Source of the DNA: Phialocephala subalpina
Taxonomy: Eukaryota > Ascomycota > Leotiomycetes > Helotiales > Mollisiaceae
Length of the DNA stretch: 64,000 nt
Assembly (NCBI GenBank): GCA_900073065.1
Contig: FJOG01000001.1
Location: 2,016,439 to 2,080,438 of the forward strand
Direction of reading: 5' to 3'
Part shown: positions 11,423 to 22,864 of the stretch, piece after piece
Numbering within the stretch: the first letter of the stretch is position 1
Layout: every line of letters starts with the position of its first letter
Program-made: the position numbers and the translations under genes
Notes under the pieces: model-generated
Databases searched by the model: none
The model's input: only the letters and a program-made list of their open reading frames with translations
What the model was told of the DNA's origin: nothing

Positions 11423-13639
11423 ATGACGACTCGACCGAACTTCATCGATCTACAATCGCAATCACATGGACACTTTGGAACTGGTCTGCCATCCCCGAGG
11501 GGTGGTCTACCATCGCCGCGGTTATGTGTTGCAGGAGAAGTACCACCTGAGCTATCGCCTCTAGATGCGTTTGCAGCCCAGAGCAGATTGCTTGCGAAGC
11601 AGCTAGAGGAGAGCAACAATGCGGGGAATCGGATGAGCAGACTGCCACCGTTGACGATTGCAAGCTCCCTAAATCAAGGCAGACCTGGATACTTTCGATC
11701 AATCTCCGAGGGTCCTTCTCCTCTATCTCCAACCGCCCCGCCACCGGGAATCCAGACCGAAATAGAGACGCCAGGGTTTCGACCAAAATCAGTATATCCT
11801 ACAGTCAGTGGAATGGTATCTCCCATGCCACCCACTCCTCGATTGAGTTCGTTGGACGAGGAAGATTTCCGTGGCAGAAGACCACCAAGCCCTGCCGAAA
11901 ACAAGGGAATGTTTGGCGCAAGGAGGGAGCAGTCACCACCATCTTTGGATAACAGGTCATTCAGGACAGGATATTCTCCTTCACATGTCAAGCCTCGACC
12001 AAGTAATGATTCTATGCGACAACGGGGGCCACCCTCTCGGAGAGACGATGGCTCTTTGGGAATCAGTGGTTACGACTCGAGAGCATTAGCACCTCCGCGT
12101 TCTCCATACAGCCAACGAACACCCAGCCCCCGGTCAATGTCCATGGAAGGCTCGGACGATGACTTCAATTCTCTGAATCCACCACCTGCCATATCTCCAC
12201 ATCGAAAGTTGTCTACCGGTAGCGGGTTCTCAAATTCTCCAACATCGCCGACCATGTACTCCACACGATCACCGTCTATAAGCTCGGAAATATCTGTGGG
12301 TGGTACACGGCTTCCTCGACCAGCATTCAACTTTTCGAGGCCAATAAGTCGTGCGAGCATGAATGGGTTACCAGTGGAAGTTCCGTCACGGCAGGCGTCT
12401 TCCGACAGCCAGCCTTCATTCATTCTTGCAGATGATACAGCAAACACACCAATCAGTATGCACAGCGAAGGGTTTCCAGACCTCAACAACGAGAATGTGC
12501 CAGCACCGTCATATGTTTACTCGAAATTCTCATTGCCGAGAGGGAAAATGCTGCAACGAAACTCACTCATCTTTCAAGAGGGCATGCCTCAAGCACAATT
12601 CTCGTGGGAACAGCCAGTGTCATATAGCAATGTCCAAGCTGTCAATGGCGCTGCACCGCCATCGCCACCTTCTAGACCATCGACCTCTTCAAGGCACGAA
12701 TACACACGGCCGTCTTTAGATCCTGGACGCCCTTCATTTGATCCAAGCAGGCCTTCACTGGATCCTGGTAGGCCATTATACGACAGAGGCCCATCCTCGA
12801 CAACACCACTGTCCACTTCTCCCCAGCGACCGCTATCAGCTTCGGCAGCATCGTCGGCTACCCTCAAACCAAAATCTCAGCATTCTTTAGCTCCATCGAT
12901 GGAATGGTCAGCTGAAGAGCATGTCGAAAAAGCTATCGAGTTTCACGAAGCCGGTGCGCTTACCAAATCTACATACCACCTTCGCCTTGCAGCACGACAA
13001 AACCATCCTACAGGAATGCTACTCTACGCTCTCGCCTGCCGGCATGGATGGGGAATGCGACCAAATCAGAAGGAAGGTGTGGCATGGCTTCGAAAAGCTG
13101 CTGATTGTGCTAGCTTGGAAGTAGCTGGTGATGATGAGATGATCAAGGAAGGAAAGGCCGTTGATTATCTGGAGCAGAAGACTCGCAAAGCACAGTTCGC
13201 GCTCAGCATTTACGAGTTGGGCGTTAGTCACATGAATGGCTGGGGTATCGAGCAGGACAAGGTGCTCGCATTGAGATGCTTCGAAATTGCAGGTTCTTGG
13301 GGAGATGCCGATGCTTTGGCCGAAGCGGGTTTCTGCTATGCTCAAGGAACTGGTTGCAAGAAGGATCTCAAGAAGAGTGCCAAATTCTATCGGCAAGCGG
13401 AGGCAAAGGGGATCAGCATGGTTGGCAACAGTTGGTAGGCTCTTCAAATCTTCCCTCTACTTTCTTGATCTAACACGTTGCCCAGGATCTATAAAGCAAA
13501 ATATAATGAGGACGTGGACGATTCCAAGAAGTCTTCTGAATCACGCACCGGCCGCTCATCGACCGAAACAAAAGATAGAGGAAAGAAGAGGGACAAATCC
13601 CGCAACAGGACGTTCTTCCACAGGAAGAATACCTCATAA
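11423..13639 (+). CDS. Sel1-repeat protein, Nif1/Dsf2-like
   Basis: Exon 11423-13434, intron 13435-13485 and exon 13486-13639 give 721 codons. The first ~490 residues are low-complexity Ser/Pro/Arg-rich, with many SP/TP sites. Near residues 425-460 there is a short tandem repeat of RPSLDPG-type units. The C-terminal ~190 residues carry Sel1/TPR-like repeats: EKAIEFHEAGALTKSTYHLR, HPTGMLLYALACRHGWG with NQKEGVAWLRKAA, ALSIYELGVSHMNGWG with KVLALRCFEIA, and ALAEAGFCYAQGTG with LKKSAKFYRQA. This layout matches fungal Dsf2 and the fission-yeast mitotic inhibitor Nif1, which bind cell-size-control kinases; the role here is inferred. A basic Ser/Lys tail ends the protein. The ATG at 11423 is the first in frame, but the open frame continues upstream to about 11200. 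Confidence 0.8.
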
Positions 13640-15010
13640 TCTACTTGGGGCAGAAATTTTAACGCGCTCATGACTACTAATTATCTGTACATTGGCGTTT
13701 CTCAAGGCGTTCATACCTTCATGTAATGATTGAGCCAAAATATCTGGTGGATATTTGCATTTGGGTGGGCTGCATTGGGTCATTACTGAGGGGCTGGTAT
13801 TTTGAGGATCATGTTGTGATTTCTCCGAGCAGATTTTCTGACTCGTTTGAGCAGAGCTCTTTGATTCGAATGTTTGTGTATATTGGGAGGGCTGCTCGGT
13901 GAAGCAAGCTTTATATTGTTGATACCAAGAATCGAGATCTCTACAAGAAGGTGCAATTCGTTTCCTACCTCAAGTTATCGGTCGAGCAAATACGTAATAA
14001 GGAACCACATTACGATATATTGTAATTGTAACAAAAAAAGCTCATTACTTAATATTACACTCTATACTGGCGCACGTGACTCAAATCTAACTAATCAGAG
14101 AGCTAGGATTCGCGAATAGCTTCCAAAATCTTCGCAATTAAAACAGATTCTACTATTTTTAGCTTTAAAAATGTATATTTTTATGTATAATTATGCTTTG
14201 TTTATACACTTTTTTATGTATATTTGTAACCGGATAATTATCTCAAGCTCATTATTACGTATTGGCTCAAAAGCTCAGTATTTCGTAACGTAATAATTAC
14301 ATTTTCTCGATCCCTACCTCAAGTGCCACGGAAGTTGTATTTCAGAAGTGTTATTGAATTCTCTGGAAAATTGCTGTCTGCGCAATGTCCGAAATAATAC
14401 AGGTCATTCAATCAACCTCAGAAGTCCTTCCTCACACTGGCTCCCAATGTGAAGAATAAGTGACACAAGGGACAGCACGAGTGTCTTGAACCTAGAGGTA
14501 CTTTGCAAGAGAACTTGGAGGACCTATTCTAAGAACTCGGGTAGAATCCCGGGGTTATTGGATTTCATTCCTTCACTGATCGAGTCCATAGACTCAAGTC
14601 CTGATGAACGTCCCCGGACTGCTGATACTTTGGTTTGGCGCTTTTTGGGTACGCTGTGAGACTGTATTTCCATAGCCGAGCCGAAGTTTTGACTGCCGAT
14701 GCTAAAGGCAGACTAGCCCCTTTCATCTGAACCCTGACACCGCGTGTTGACTCGGAACTCGGTAGCGTGTTTTGTTGCATCAACGCGTCGCGCTACTTGA
14801 GTGGATTCTCGTTGCCGCATCGTCAACCATACCAATCTTTCTTGTCTTACGGGTCCTTTTGATTTCAGCCTCATTTGACGCGGGGTGCATCGCAGTAACA
14901 CAAGACCCACAAGATCAAGCAATAGGTATACCCATGCCCATTGCTGTCCCTTTGTGTTGTGTTATTTCGCGATTGCACTTTCCTTAACGATTTGGACGAA
15001 GACTCACTAG
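13640..15010. other. Intergenic, includes an AT-rich island
   Basis: The 1.37 kb begin with the 3' flank of the Sel1 gene, followed by the AT-rich island described separately (13964-14324). The remainder, 14330-15010, contains only short open frames with no recognisable product and ends in the promoter of the GTPase gene. Confidence 0.4.
13964..14324. repeat. AT-rich island with flanking direct repeat and internal inverted repeat
   Basis: A 12-bp sequence CCTACCTCAAGT occurs at 13964-13975 and again at 14313-14324. It brackets about 340 bp that are far more AT-rich than the surroundings (runs such as TTTTTATGTATA). Inside, GAGCAAATACGTAATAA (13984-14000) pairs with TTATTACGTATTGGCTC (14252-14268) as a 17-bp inverted repeat with one mismatch. 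This suggests a short non-autonomous element or a RIP-decayed relic. A 12-bp target duplication would be unusual, so the origin is open. Confidence 0.5.
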
Positions 15011-18000
15011 ATGGAAGGTGCTCGTCCTTCCATCAGCTCGGAGGAGCTTAAGAAGTTACACGATTGTGCGTTGGCGAGTAAATTGAAGTTGGAGCAGACA
15101 TTTGAGGAGGATACGTTGGCGGTTGCTATTCTGGATCATGGTAAAACGGTCCAAGATTGCGAGCAGGGTGATTTCCATTGGTTTAAGTTGAAGCCGGTAA
15201 GTGTTCCTTGGGTGTGCCATTCGTGCTTGGGGTCCATTGACTTACGATGAATAGAAGCACTCTGTTGGGAAGCTAAAAAATGCCTATTTGAGGAAGAACA
15301 ACGTTTCTGTAAGTCTCCCCATTCCAGAGAGACATTACCCCTCCTCTGCTATATAACCATGATGAGCTTCAATATCTCCCTTTTGCCAATACTGTTTGAA
15401 GGTTAAGCACATCCACTGACCGAGTTATTTCACTAGATCTTCCTAAAGCAATCCAACATCACCCTTTCCGACGAGACGCAGATGCGTCATCTCATCCACC
15501 TGAACACCATTATCGTCCTCACATCACAACCTACAGACATGGAGCAATCTGCCCCTCCGTCGAGTGCTTCTGCCTCTACGCCAGTACGAAACCCACTCCA
15601 ACCCATTAACGCTCAATTGCCGGCCAATGCGAACACCAACCCACTCCACCCGGCTGATGGCAAACCACACATCAAATCTGAAACTACATACTCCTCTCCA
15701 TACGTTCCGGAGGTCAGGCCCAATGTCCTTGAGCCAAGACAACCAGCTCCATATGGACCTTTTCAACCGGCCGTTAAGAATGAGCCTAGGGATGTGCCAG
15801 ACGTTGCCTGGAGTGTGCCAGCTCCCAGCCATCCCCAAGCTGGAGTTAGTCAGACCAACACACCAGCGAAGGCTGAGCGTGCTGTGCAAGAGCATACCGC
15901 CACTGAAGCCTCATCTTCGGCAGCTCCACCTCAACCAACCAAGAATGAGCTTGTCCAGAAGCTTTCTCATGAGGGGAGTCCAGAGGAACTGGAAGCCGAG
16001 GTTCGACGCAGCCAAGTGTTCCTTGAGGAACTAAAGAAGCCCATGGTGGACAACGTCTCTCAACATAAGGATGCTGAGCACTGGGTCAAGCAGATTGGTA
16101 AGTTTACACTGTAGCACAGTGTCCCAGACCCTCTCGTACTTTTCAACTAACCGCAGGTAGAGAATTTGCAAAAGCATCAAGTTGACACTCCAACCATCAT
16201 CGGTGTTGTGGGAAATACTGGTGCCGGTAAATCCTCAGTGATTAATGCCATGCTCGAGGAAGAAAGACTTGTACCGACGAATTGCATGCGAGCATGGTAC
16301 GTCAGATTTTCCCTTTGTTTTGAAGGTCTTTTGGTAGATCTCATACTCATCCTTTTATAGCACTGCGGTTGTAACGGAAATGTCCTGGAACTCGAGCGAT
16401 GATGAGAACTCTAAATATCGTGCCGACATCGAGTTCATCAAACCTGAAGACTGGCGAAAGGACCTTGAGTTGTCTCTGTCAGAGCTGATTGACTCGAGTG
16501 GAAATGTCTCGAATGATTGTACAAAACCAGAATCCGAGGCTGGCATTGCATACGCCAAAATCAAAGCTGGTTAGTAATATCTCGCAACTCGAATTCGTTT
16601 TTAAGCTAACGCCATTAAGTCTACCCGAACAAGACGAAAGAAGATATTGCCTCTTCAAGCGTTGCACAGTTGATGAGGGAACCTGGAGTGGCAAATGTTC
16701 TCGGCACGACTAAGAACATTGCCAAGCCCCATTCGGACATGTTCTACAAGGCATTGCAGCGCTATGTAGATAGTAAGGAGAAGGTGAGACATTCCAATGT
16801 CCTTCAATCCATGAGACGTTCAAAAAAAAGGGGGGGGGGGGTTCAGAAGGCCCTGCCAGCCAGATGAGCAACGGCCATTCAATGCTAATATTTATCTAGG
16901 CCGAAAAGAAGAACAAGAAGAAGGATAAGGGTGACAAACCTGAGCCCAAGACGATGGAGTTCTGGCCTCTAATCAAGGTCGTTCGCATTTATACCAAGGC
17001 CGAATGCCTTTCTACGGGTGCCGTCATTGTCGATTTGCCTGGTGTTCATGATTCCAATGCTGCTAGAGCAGCTGTAGCTCAAGGTTACATGAAGCAGTGT
17101 ACAGGTGGGTTTCTTTCAACCGAGTCTCATGCTAAAGCTAATTTATCAGGTTTGTTCATTGTCGCACCCATAAATCGTGCCGTTGACGACAAGGCCGCGA
17201 AGTCACTGCTAGGAGAATCGTTCAAGCGCCAACTGAAATTCGATGGGACTTACTCCCGAATCACCTTCATCTGCTCCAAGACGGATGACATCTCCATCAC
17301 AGAAGCAGCCGACAGTCTTGGATTGGACGATGAGATGGCTGAGGATTGTAAGTGTCAAATTCTTGGAAACTTATTCCTGCCTTGTAGCCGTCTCTGCAAT
17401 CATGCCTCCAGACCAATGCACCACTAACTCTGAGACTTTGATGGATAGGGGACAAAATCGACGACTTTAAACGCAAGCAGAAAGGTGCGGAAAAGTTGCT
17501 AAAGGAGATGAGGGAATCCAAAGCCGTCTACCAAGAAGTGATGAATGACTCGGATGATAAGATTGAAGAGTGGGAGAAGTTGAAGGACAGCTTGGACGTG
17601 GGAGAGATTGTCTATGCTCCAGGCGAGCCTTCCAAAAAGCGAAAGCGATCTGCAGGACCGAAGAAGTCGCGGAAGAAGTCCAAGAAGCCAAGCTCTGAGT
17701 AAGTGTATATCCATGTCCTCTTCGAAACTTGAGATTTGTCCTTGATGTACCTCATGTTCCGGGACATTGACGCTGACTGACCATTAGGAATGATGAAGAT
17801 GACGATTTCATTGATGACGATGAGGAGGAGGAAGATGAGGAAGATGATCAGGACGAAGACGAATCCGAGAATGAAAGCGACTCCGAGTCCTCTTCCGGAA
17901 AGGGTGACCCTTTAACTGCTGAAGCAATCGATGCTCATCTGGCCACCTTCAAAGAGGACAAAAAGAAGGCACGCCAGGAACGTCTTGAGCTTGACAAGCA

Positions 18001-19705
18001 AATCAGGGGAAAGACCAAAGAGGTCAAGGACATTGAGGAGAGCATTTTGGAAATCGAGGCCGCCATCAGCGCTGTGTGCATTGCAGGGCGAAATAAGTAC
18101 TCCAAAGGGGCCATTCAACGTGACTTCGCCGATGGCATCCGCGAACTCGACCAAGAGGCGGCACAGGAAGAGGATCCAGACCAATTCGATCCTGAGAAGG
18201 AATTGAGAGATTATGACGAAGTCGCGAACTCCCTTCCTGTCTTTTGTGTCAGCTCGAGAGCGTACCAAAAGGTTCAGGGTAGGTTGCAACGTGACAAGGA
18301 TGTTCCAGGCTTCCGCTCTGCTGAAGAGACCGAAGTCCCTCAATTGCAGGGACATTGCAAGAAGCTCACAGAAGCTGGCAGGGCTTCCAATTGCCGAGTC
18401 TTCCTTACCAATCTCTGTCAATTCCTGAACTCCCTGGGCCTTTGGGCTACTAATGACGGTACTGGGTTAAAACTCACTGATACTCAATTGGCCGCCGAGA
18501 CTCGGTTCCTCAAAACTCGCTTGCAGACTCTTGAAATGAGCCTCGAGAATGCAGTCAAGGAATGCCTTAAGTCTATGAACGATGCTCTCGCCGAGCATAT
18601 CTTCGAGAATTATGAGCAGCTGATCGAACTTGCTGTCCAGCAGGCAAATAAAACCGTGGCCAGATGGAATAGTCCTATCAATAGGGAAAACCGCCCTGTA
18701 GGGGGCTATTTCTGGGCTACGTACAAGGCTATTACCAGACGCGAAGGGATGTTCACCAACGCTCAGGGTCTTCACGACTTCAATGCGGAATTGATCGAAC
18801 CAATGATCAAACACCTTGCTGGACATTGGGAGCGAGCATTTATCCAGAAATTGCCTCGAGTTCTTACGACCTTTACAAAGGAGTCGAAGGATCTTCTCAC
18901 AGCATTTCATCGTGAGATCGAGCAACGCAGTATGAAGACTGGAACTGGAGCAGCAGGCTTGATGCTTCTAGGACAACAGCTAACGACTTACAACCAAATC
19001 TTCACCAATTTGACTGAGGAAATGAAGGCGGTCATTACGGAGTTGCAACGAGATGCAAATCGCGAGTTCACTCCAGTCATTGCTCGAAACCTTAGCTCAG
19101 CATATGAGTATTGTGCTGACGAGAAGGGTAAGTTGTACTGGCCTAGCCCATCCATGCTGCGTACTGACTTCTCCCTAGGTGGTGGTCAATATGCCAGAAT
19201 GAGGGCCCACATGGCCAATCATGTGGATACTACTCGGAACAACATGTTCGCTGAGAGCTGCGCAGAGGTGAAGGAACGTCTCCTTCTCATGTGCCAAACC
19301 GTCGAACAAACTATGGCGGCCCGTGCAGATGAAGTGTTTCTGTGCATGCAAAGAGACTACATGGAAGTCATCTCTGGTACTGCTTTGCCGCAAGGCCAAA
19401 CAATGCCAAAGTGGGAGCGAACTATGAGAGCACAAGTTGCAAAGGTCATCGAGGACCGAGAAAAGACTGCGCTCCAGGAGGTTGAGAGTGGTGCAAAGGA
19501 AGGGGAAGCTGCTGGTGATGCTGAGCAAACACCTGAGGGAGAAGTGGATGAATCTGGGCTTCCCAAGTCAGACGCTTCAGAGGCCGAGGACGATGATGAA
19601 GACGAGGACGACAAAGATGAAGACGAAGATGAAGATGAAGACGAGAGCGAATCACCGTCTAGGGAAGGCTCGTGCGCTTCCGCAGATGGAATGGAGTTGT
19701 CTTGA
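15011..19705 (+). CDS. Large dynamin-like GTPase (nuclear GTPase SLIP-GC-type) with N-terminal Ubl-like region
   Basis: Eleven exons (15011-15196, 15255-15308, 15437-16097, 16161-16296, 16361-16569, 16620-16783, 16900-17104, 17150-17347, 17449-17698, 17788-19127, 19179-19705) join in phase to 1309 codons. The GTPase motifs are seen: P-loop GNTGAGKS at about residues 318-325, G3 DLPG at about 515-518, and SKTD (G4) at about 581-584. A Lys-rich then strongly acidic linker (about 670-730) leads into a long helical C-terminus ending in an Asp/Glu-rich tail. This is the layout of fungal proteins named after vertebrate SLIP-GC, so a nuclear role is likely but inferred. Residues about 55-110 (FHWFKLKPKHSVGKLKNAY, IFLKQSNITLSDET, NTIIVLTSQ) read like a ubiquitin/SUMO beta-grasp. 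A Pro/Ser-rich linker follows. Internal start candidates exist at 15482 and 15539, but the three upstream exons splice in phase without stops. Confidence 0.85.
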
Positions 19706-21181
19706 TTGCACTTCGACGACCAGCGATAATTTTTTGGGAGTTGCTGGGAGTCTTCATGTTATGTTTTGCTACTGTAGTATGGTTTACTTTGCTGGCTGTT
19801 TTTATACCATTTTGCTTTTCGGGTGGCTTTCTCCTAGTTTTTTTGGGCTGCGGGTGGTATTCTTCAACATAAAATTAGGGGTAGATGTTTGTTTTACCTC
19901 ACGGTAGAGATCTGGCTTGGTACGGATGGGGAAGAGGACGAAAATTGGGTCAAGTTAGATCAGCTGGGCTTGCTGCTGAACTTGTAATGATACATGTATA
20001 TGGTATTTACACACACATGTTTTGATGCACATGGACATGCGCATGAACTTCAACCTCCTCCTGTTATCCAATCATGCCCAACCGTCAGAACGAGAACCGA
20101 GAAGCTTGGCGGCACAACGTTTCATCGGCCGATCCCGCCAACGTCAAGCCACCAAATTATCGAACGATTTCAACCTCAAAATTCAATCACCTTTCTTTCC
20201 ATCCCATCACAACGGATTCTGGCCTCCGCATCAATTCTTCGTCTCACCGCTAGACGGAGAACCTTCCGTGGATCATCGAGCCCGTCTAGGGAAACCGAAC
20301 AAGCTGAATCTTGGGAAGCGGCAGAAGAGCAATATGCCATTTGATTATTTGTGTCTCCTTGCTTGGTTCAAGGAACAAGAAACTTTTCCAGAATCCTTCT
20401 TTACCCGAGGCCAATCTTGCTAACCCAGCCTTGTGATATCTAGTTGCCTACGAGAATCCCACATAGGTAGAGAAGCTACTGTATGATGCAAACGAGATTC
20501 CGCTTCTTTCATCTCGACATTGGCGATGATGTGAGAAACCTGCGAGCTCTCCGCGAAGTCCGCCGCTGTGGCTCCCTCAGAACCCAAATTAACTTTTCCA
20601 TATGGATTGTTGTGCCAATTTCTTGAAACGAGAACTAGGAATACCGTTTTAAGGAAGTCCTTCCGGCCAACAATAGCTTCAACGCATTGACCTGACTATT
20701 GGCAACTTGTCGGCGGATTCAGTCGGCACATGGATCTGACGGGAGGTTCAGGAACACACCCTCGTGCCACTCGCATAACTTACATAGGGTAACCGGCGTG
20801 CTACCCTGGCCCATGCATCTCATCCCCGCTCAATCCCAACGAGTTCACTGCAGGAACGAGCTGAGAAACCTTGCTTTGGAGAGGCTCCCAGAGGAAGAAG
20901 TGGGTGGATCCTGTCTTCCGTGCCTATCAAAAGCTTCTTGTCACTTCGTAAACGGTACAGCATCACACCACTACCACGCGATTGCTTTAGTGGGTAAAGG
21001 GTTTCCAGCGATGCCAATAAATGTTCCATGTTCTAAATTTTTCCCTTTTCTGTGTCATAACGCGAGCCGATACTTTGCTTTCCCATGGAAATGTGATGGG
21101 TGTACCGGCTGGTATATACAATGAGTTACTGCTGGTTTGGCGTTCCGGTAGTAACGGAAATAATACCAAAACTGAACGACC
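19706..21181. other. Intergenic between GTPase and monooxygenase
   Basis: Nearly 1.5 kb with no recognised gene. At 20074-20253 a 59-codon frame follows a leader-like CT-rich stretch and begins MPNRQNENREAWRHN. It could be the first exon of a small gene, but no convincing donor or family was found, so it is not called. The right end should hold the monooxygenase promoter. Confidence 0.35.
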
Positions 21182-22864
21182 ATGTCTTTAACGCCTCCGA
21201 AAACGTCCTCGTCGGGGTCTACGAGTTGGTCGTCGTGGTCGGTGTCGAGTACGAAATCTCATGAACCTGTTCTTCGAGTAGGGGTCATTGGCGGAGGCAT
21301 TGCTGGTCTTACCTTTGCACAATTACTCCACGATACACCGAGCGTTAAAGTGACGGTCTATGAGAAGGGCGTCGATGTTGTCGATCGATTATGCGGATAC
21401 CGTATTATGCTCTCGTACTTTGTCCTACAGAATCTCCAGGCGACGCTGAGGTCAGAAGTATGGAGAAGAGTAGCGGCGAGCATTGGTGTGCAACCACAAG
21501 GAGGGCAGGAGCTGAAGTTCATCAAGAGGTAGGTGCCGCCATCGTCATTAACCACTGGACTGAGTTAATTGGTGCTGATAGCTGCGGAACCCAAATGTTC
21601 AATTTCGACGCCGAAGAAATGCGGGATTCCTTCTCTGTAGCTCGATGGCCACTACGAAAAGCACTACTTCACAACCACGAAGACTTCGTGAGGTTCGGTA
21701 AGACATTCCAGCGATACGAGAGATTGAGGAGTGGAGCCGTTAAGATACATTTCGAGGATGGAAGTACGGATGAGTGTGATCTACTTATTGGTGCTGATGG
21801 GGCAGGGTCGAGGGTTAGAAAACAACTTATACCGGAAGCTAGGGTCACGGAGACAGATCTTGCGGTCATCTATTTCAAGATTCCATATACGCCGGATACG
21901 AAGGATTTGCTGCCGACTAATTCGGCGTCAATGGTATGGGTTTGTTTTCACGGTCGAGGATGAGAGTCGAGTGGTGCTGACGGTGACTAGGCTTTTGCTC
22001 AGCATAACCAGAATATCATGGTTCACACTTGGATTAATCCTCGGAAGTTATGGGCAACGAAGTTTGATGGTAAGTGTCTACATATAGTCATCTAGACTAT
22101 AGCTAACCTCTTTTCAGACTTCGACATCGGAAACGAAGAATCATACATCATGTTCGGATACGGTGGACCAATCCGCGAATTCATCAACAAGTCAAAGCCC
22201 GCCACCAGACTCTCCTCTGTAGAACTCAAAGCAGAATGTATCGCCAGAACACGAGCCGATCCAAGGATTGATCCGAGGTTCATTGCGTTGGCAGAACATT
22301 GTGTTCTCAACACTGCATACGTTCACGCCGTCCGAGATTGTCAAGCTGTCAAACGATGGGATACAAGCAATGTGACTCTCATGGGTGATTCTGTATTCAA
22401 GTACATCTCTCTCATCTTTTCAGGTTGGGATCCTTGCTAACATTTTCAGTATCTCAACTATGTTAGGTAAAGGAGCCAATTGTGCTCTTCTCGACGCTGT
22501 CGACTTGGCAGAAACGCTCAGGAGACCAGATATTCTCTATCCATCAAAACGTCGCACAGAATTACGCAGACGAGCAGAAGAGAATGTGAAGAGGAGGATG
22601 AAGGAAAGGCAGCGAGCCGCGTTGATTCAGAGCTTAGTATACTTCGGCGATAACAAGCTGAAGGAGTTTTGTCGTGATCAGGGTTTGAAGATGGCTTTCG
22701 ATGTGAGTTTTCATCCGATCTCGATTTGAGATGTCCTTACTTGGCGAGGATACCCGAGGATGCTCGAGTATTTGACACGGTGTCTGCCGTTCTTTCTGGG
22801 TAAGGAGGCTAATGTTTCGCAGTGGATCGACGACACGAGTTCAATCATCCCACATGAGAAATGA
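21182..22864 (+). CDS. FAD-dependent monooxygenase (PHBH-type fold)
   Basis: Six exons (21182-21528, 21582-21933, 21991-22069, 22118-22400, 22450-22702, 22823-22864) give 451 codons with all phases correct. The Ser-rich N-terminus precedes the FAD-binding Rossmann motif [16 protein letters not shown] (about residues 34-49). The DG motif appears as [14 protein letters not shown] (about 182-195). The GD motif with ribityl contact is split across the fourth intron, reading GDSVFN then [20 protein letters not shown]. These are the three hallmarks of aromatic hydroxylase/salicylate-hydroxylase-like flavoenzymes, which use NAD(P)H and O2 to hydroxylate or epoxidise substrates. Substrate cannot be read from sequence, and no secondary-metabolite cluster is visible around it. 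The last exon is only 42 nt and depends on the 120-nt final intron. Confidence 0.85.

Noticed and set aside
20074..20253. 59-codon open frame beginning MPNRQNENREAW
   Set aside because: The start context is good, but no convincing donor or second exon could be placed and no family was recognised. It is mentioned only in the intergenic entry.
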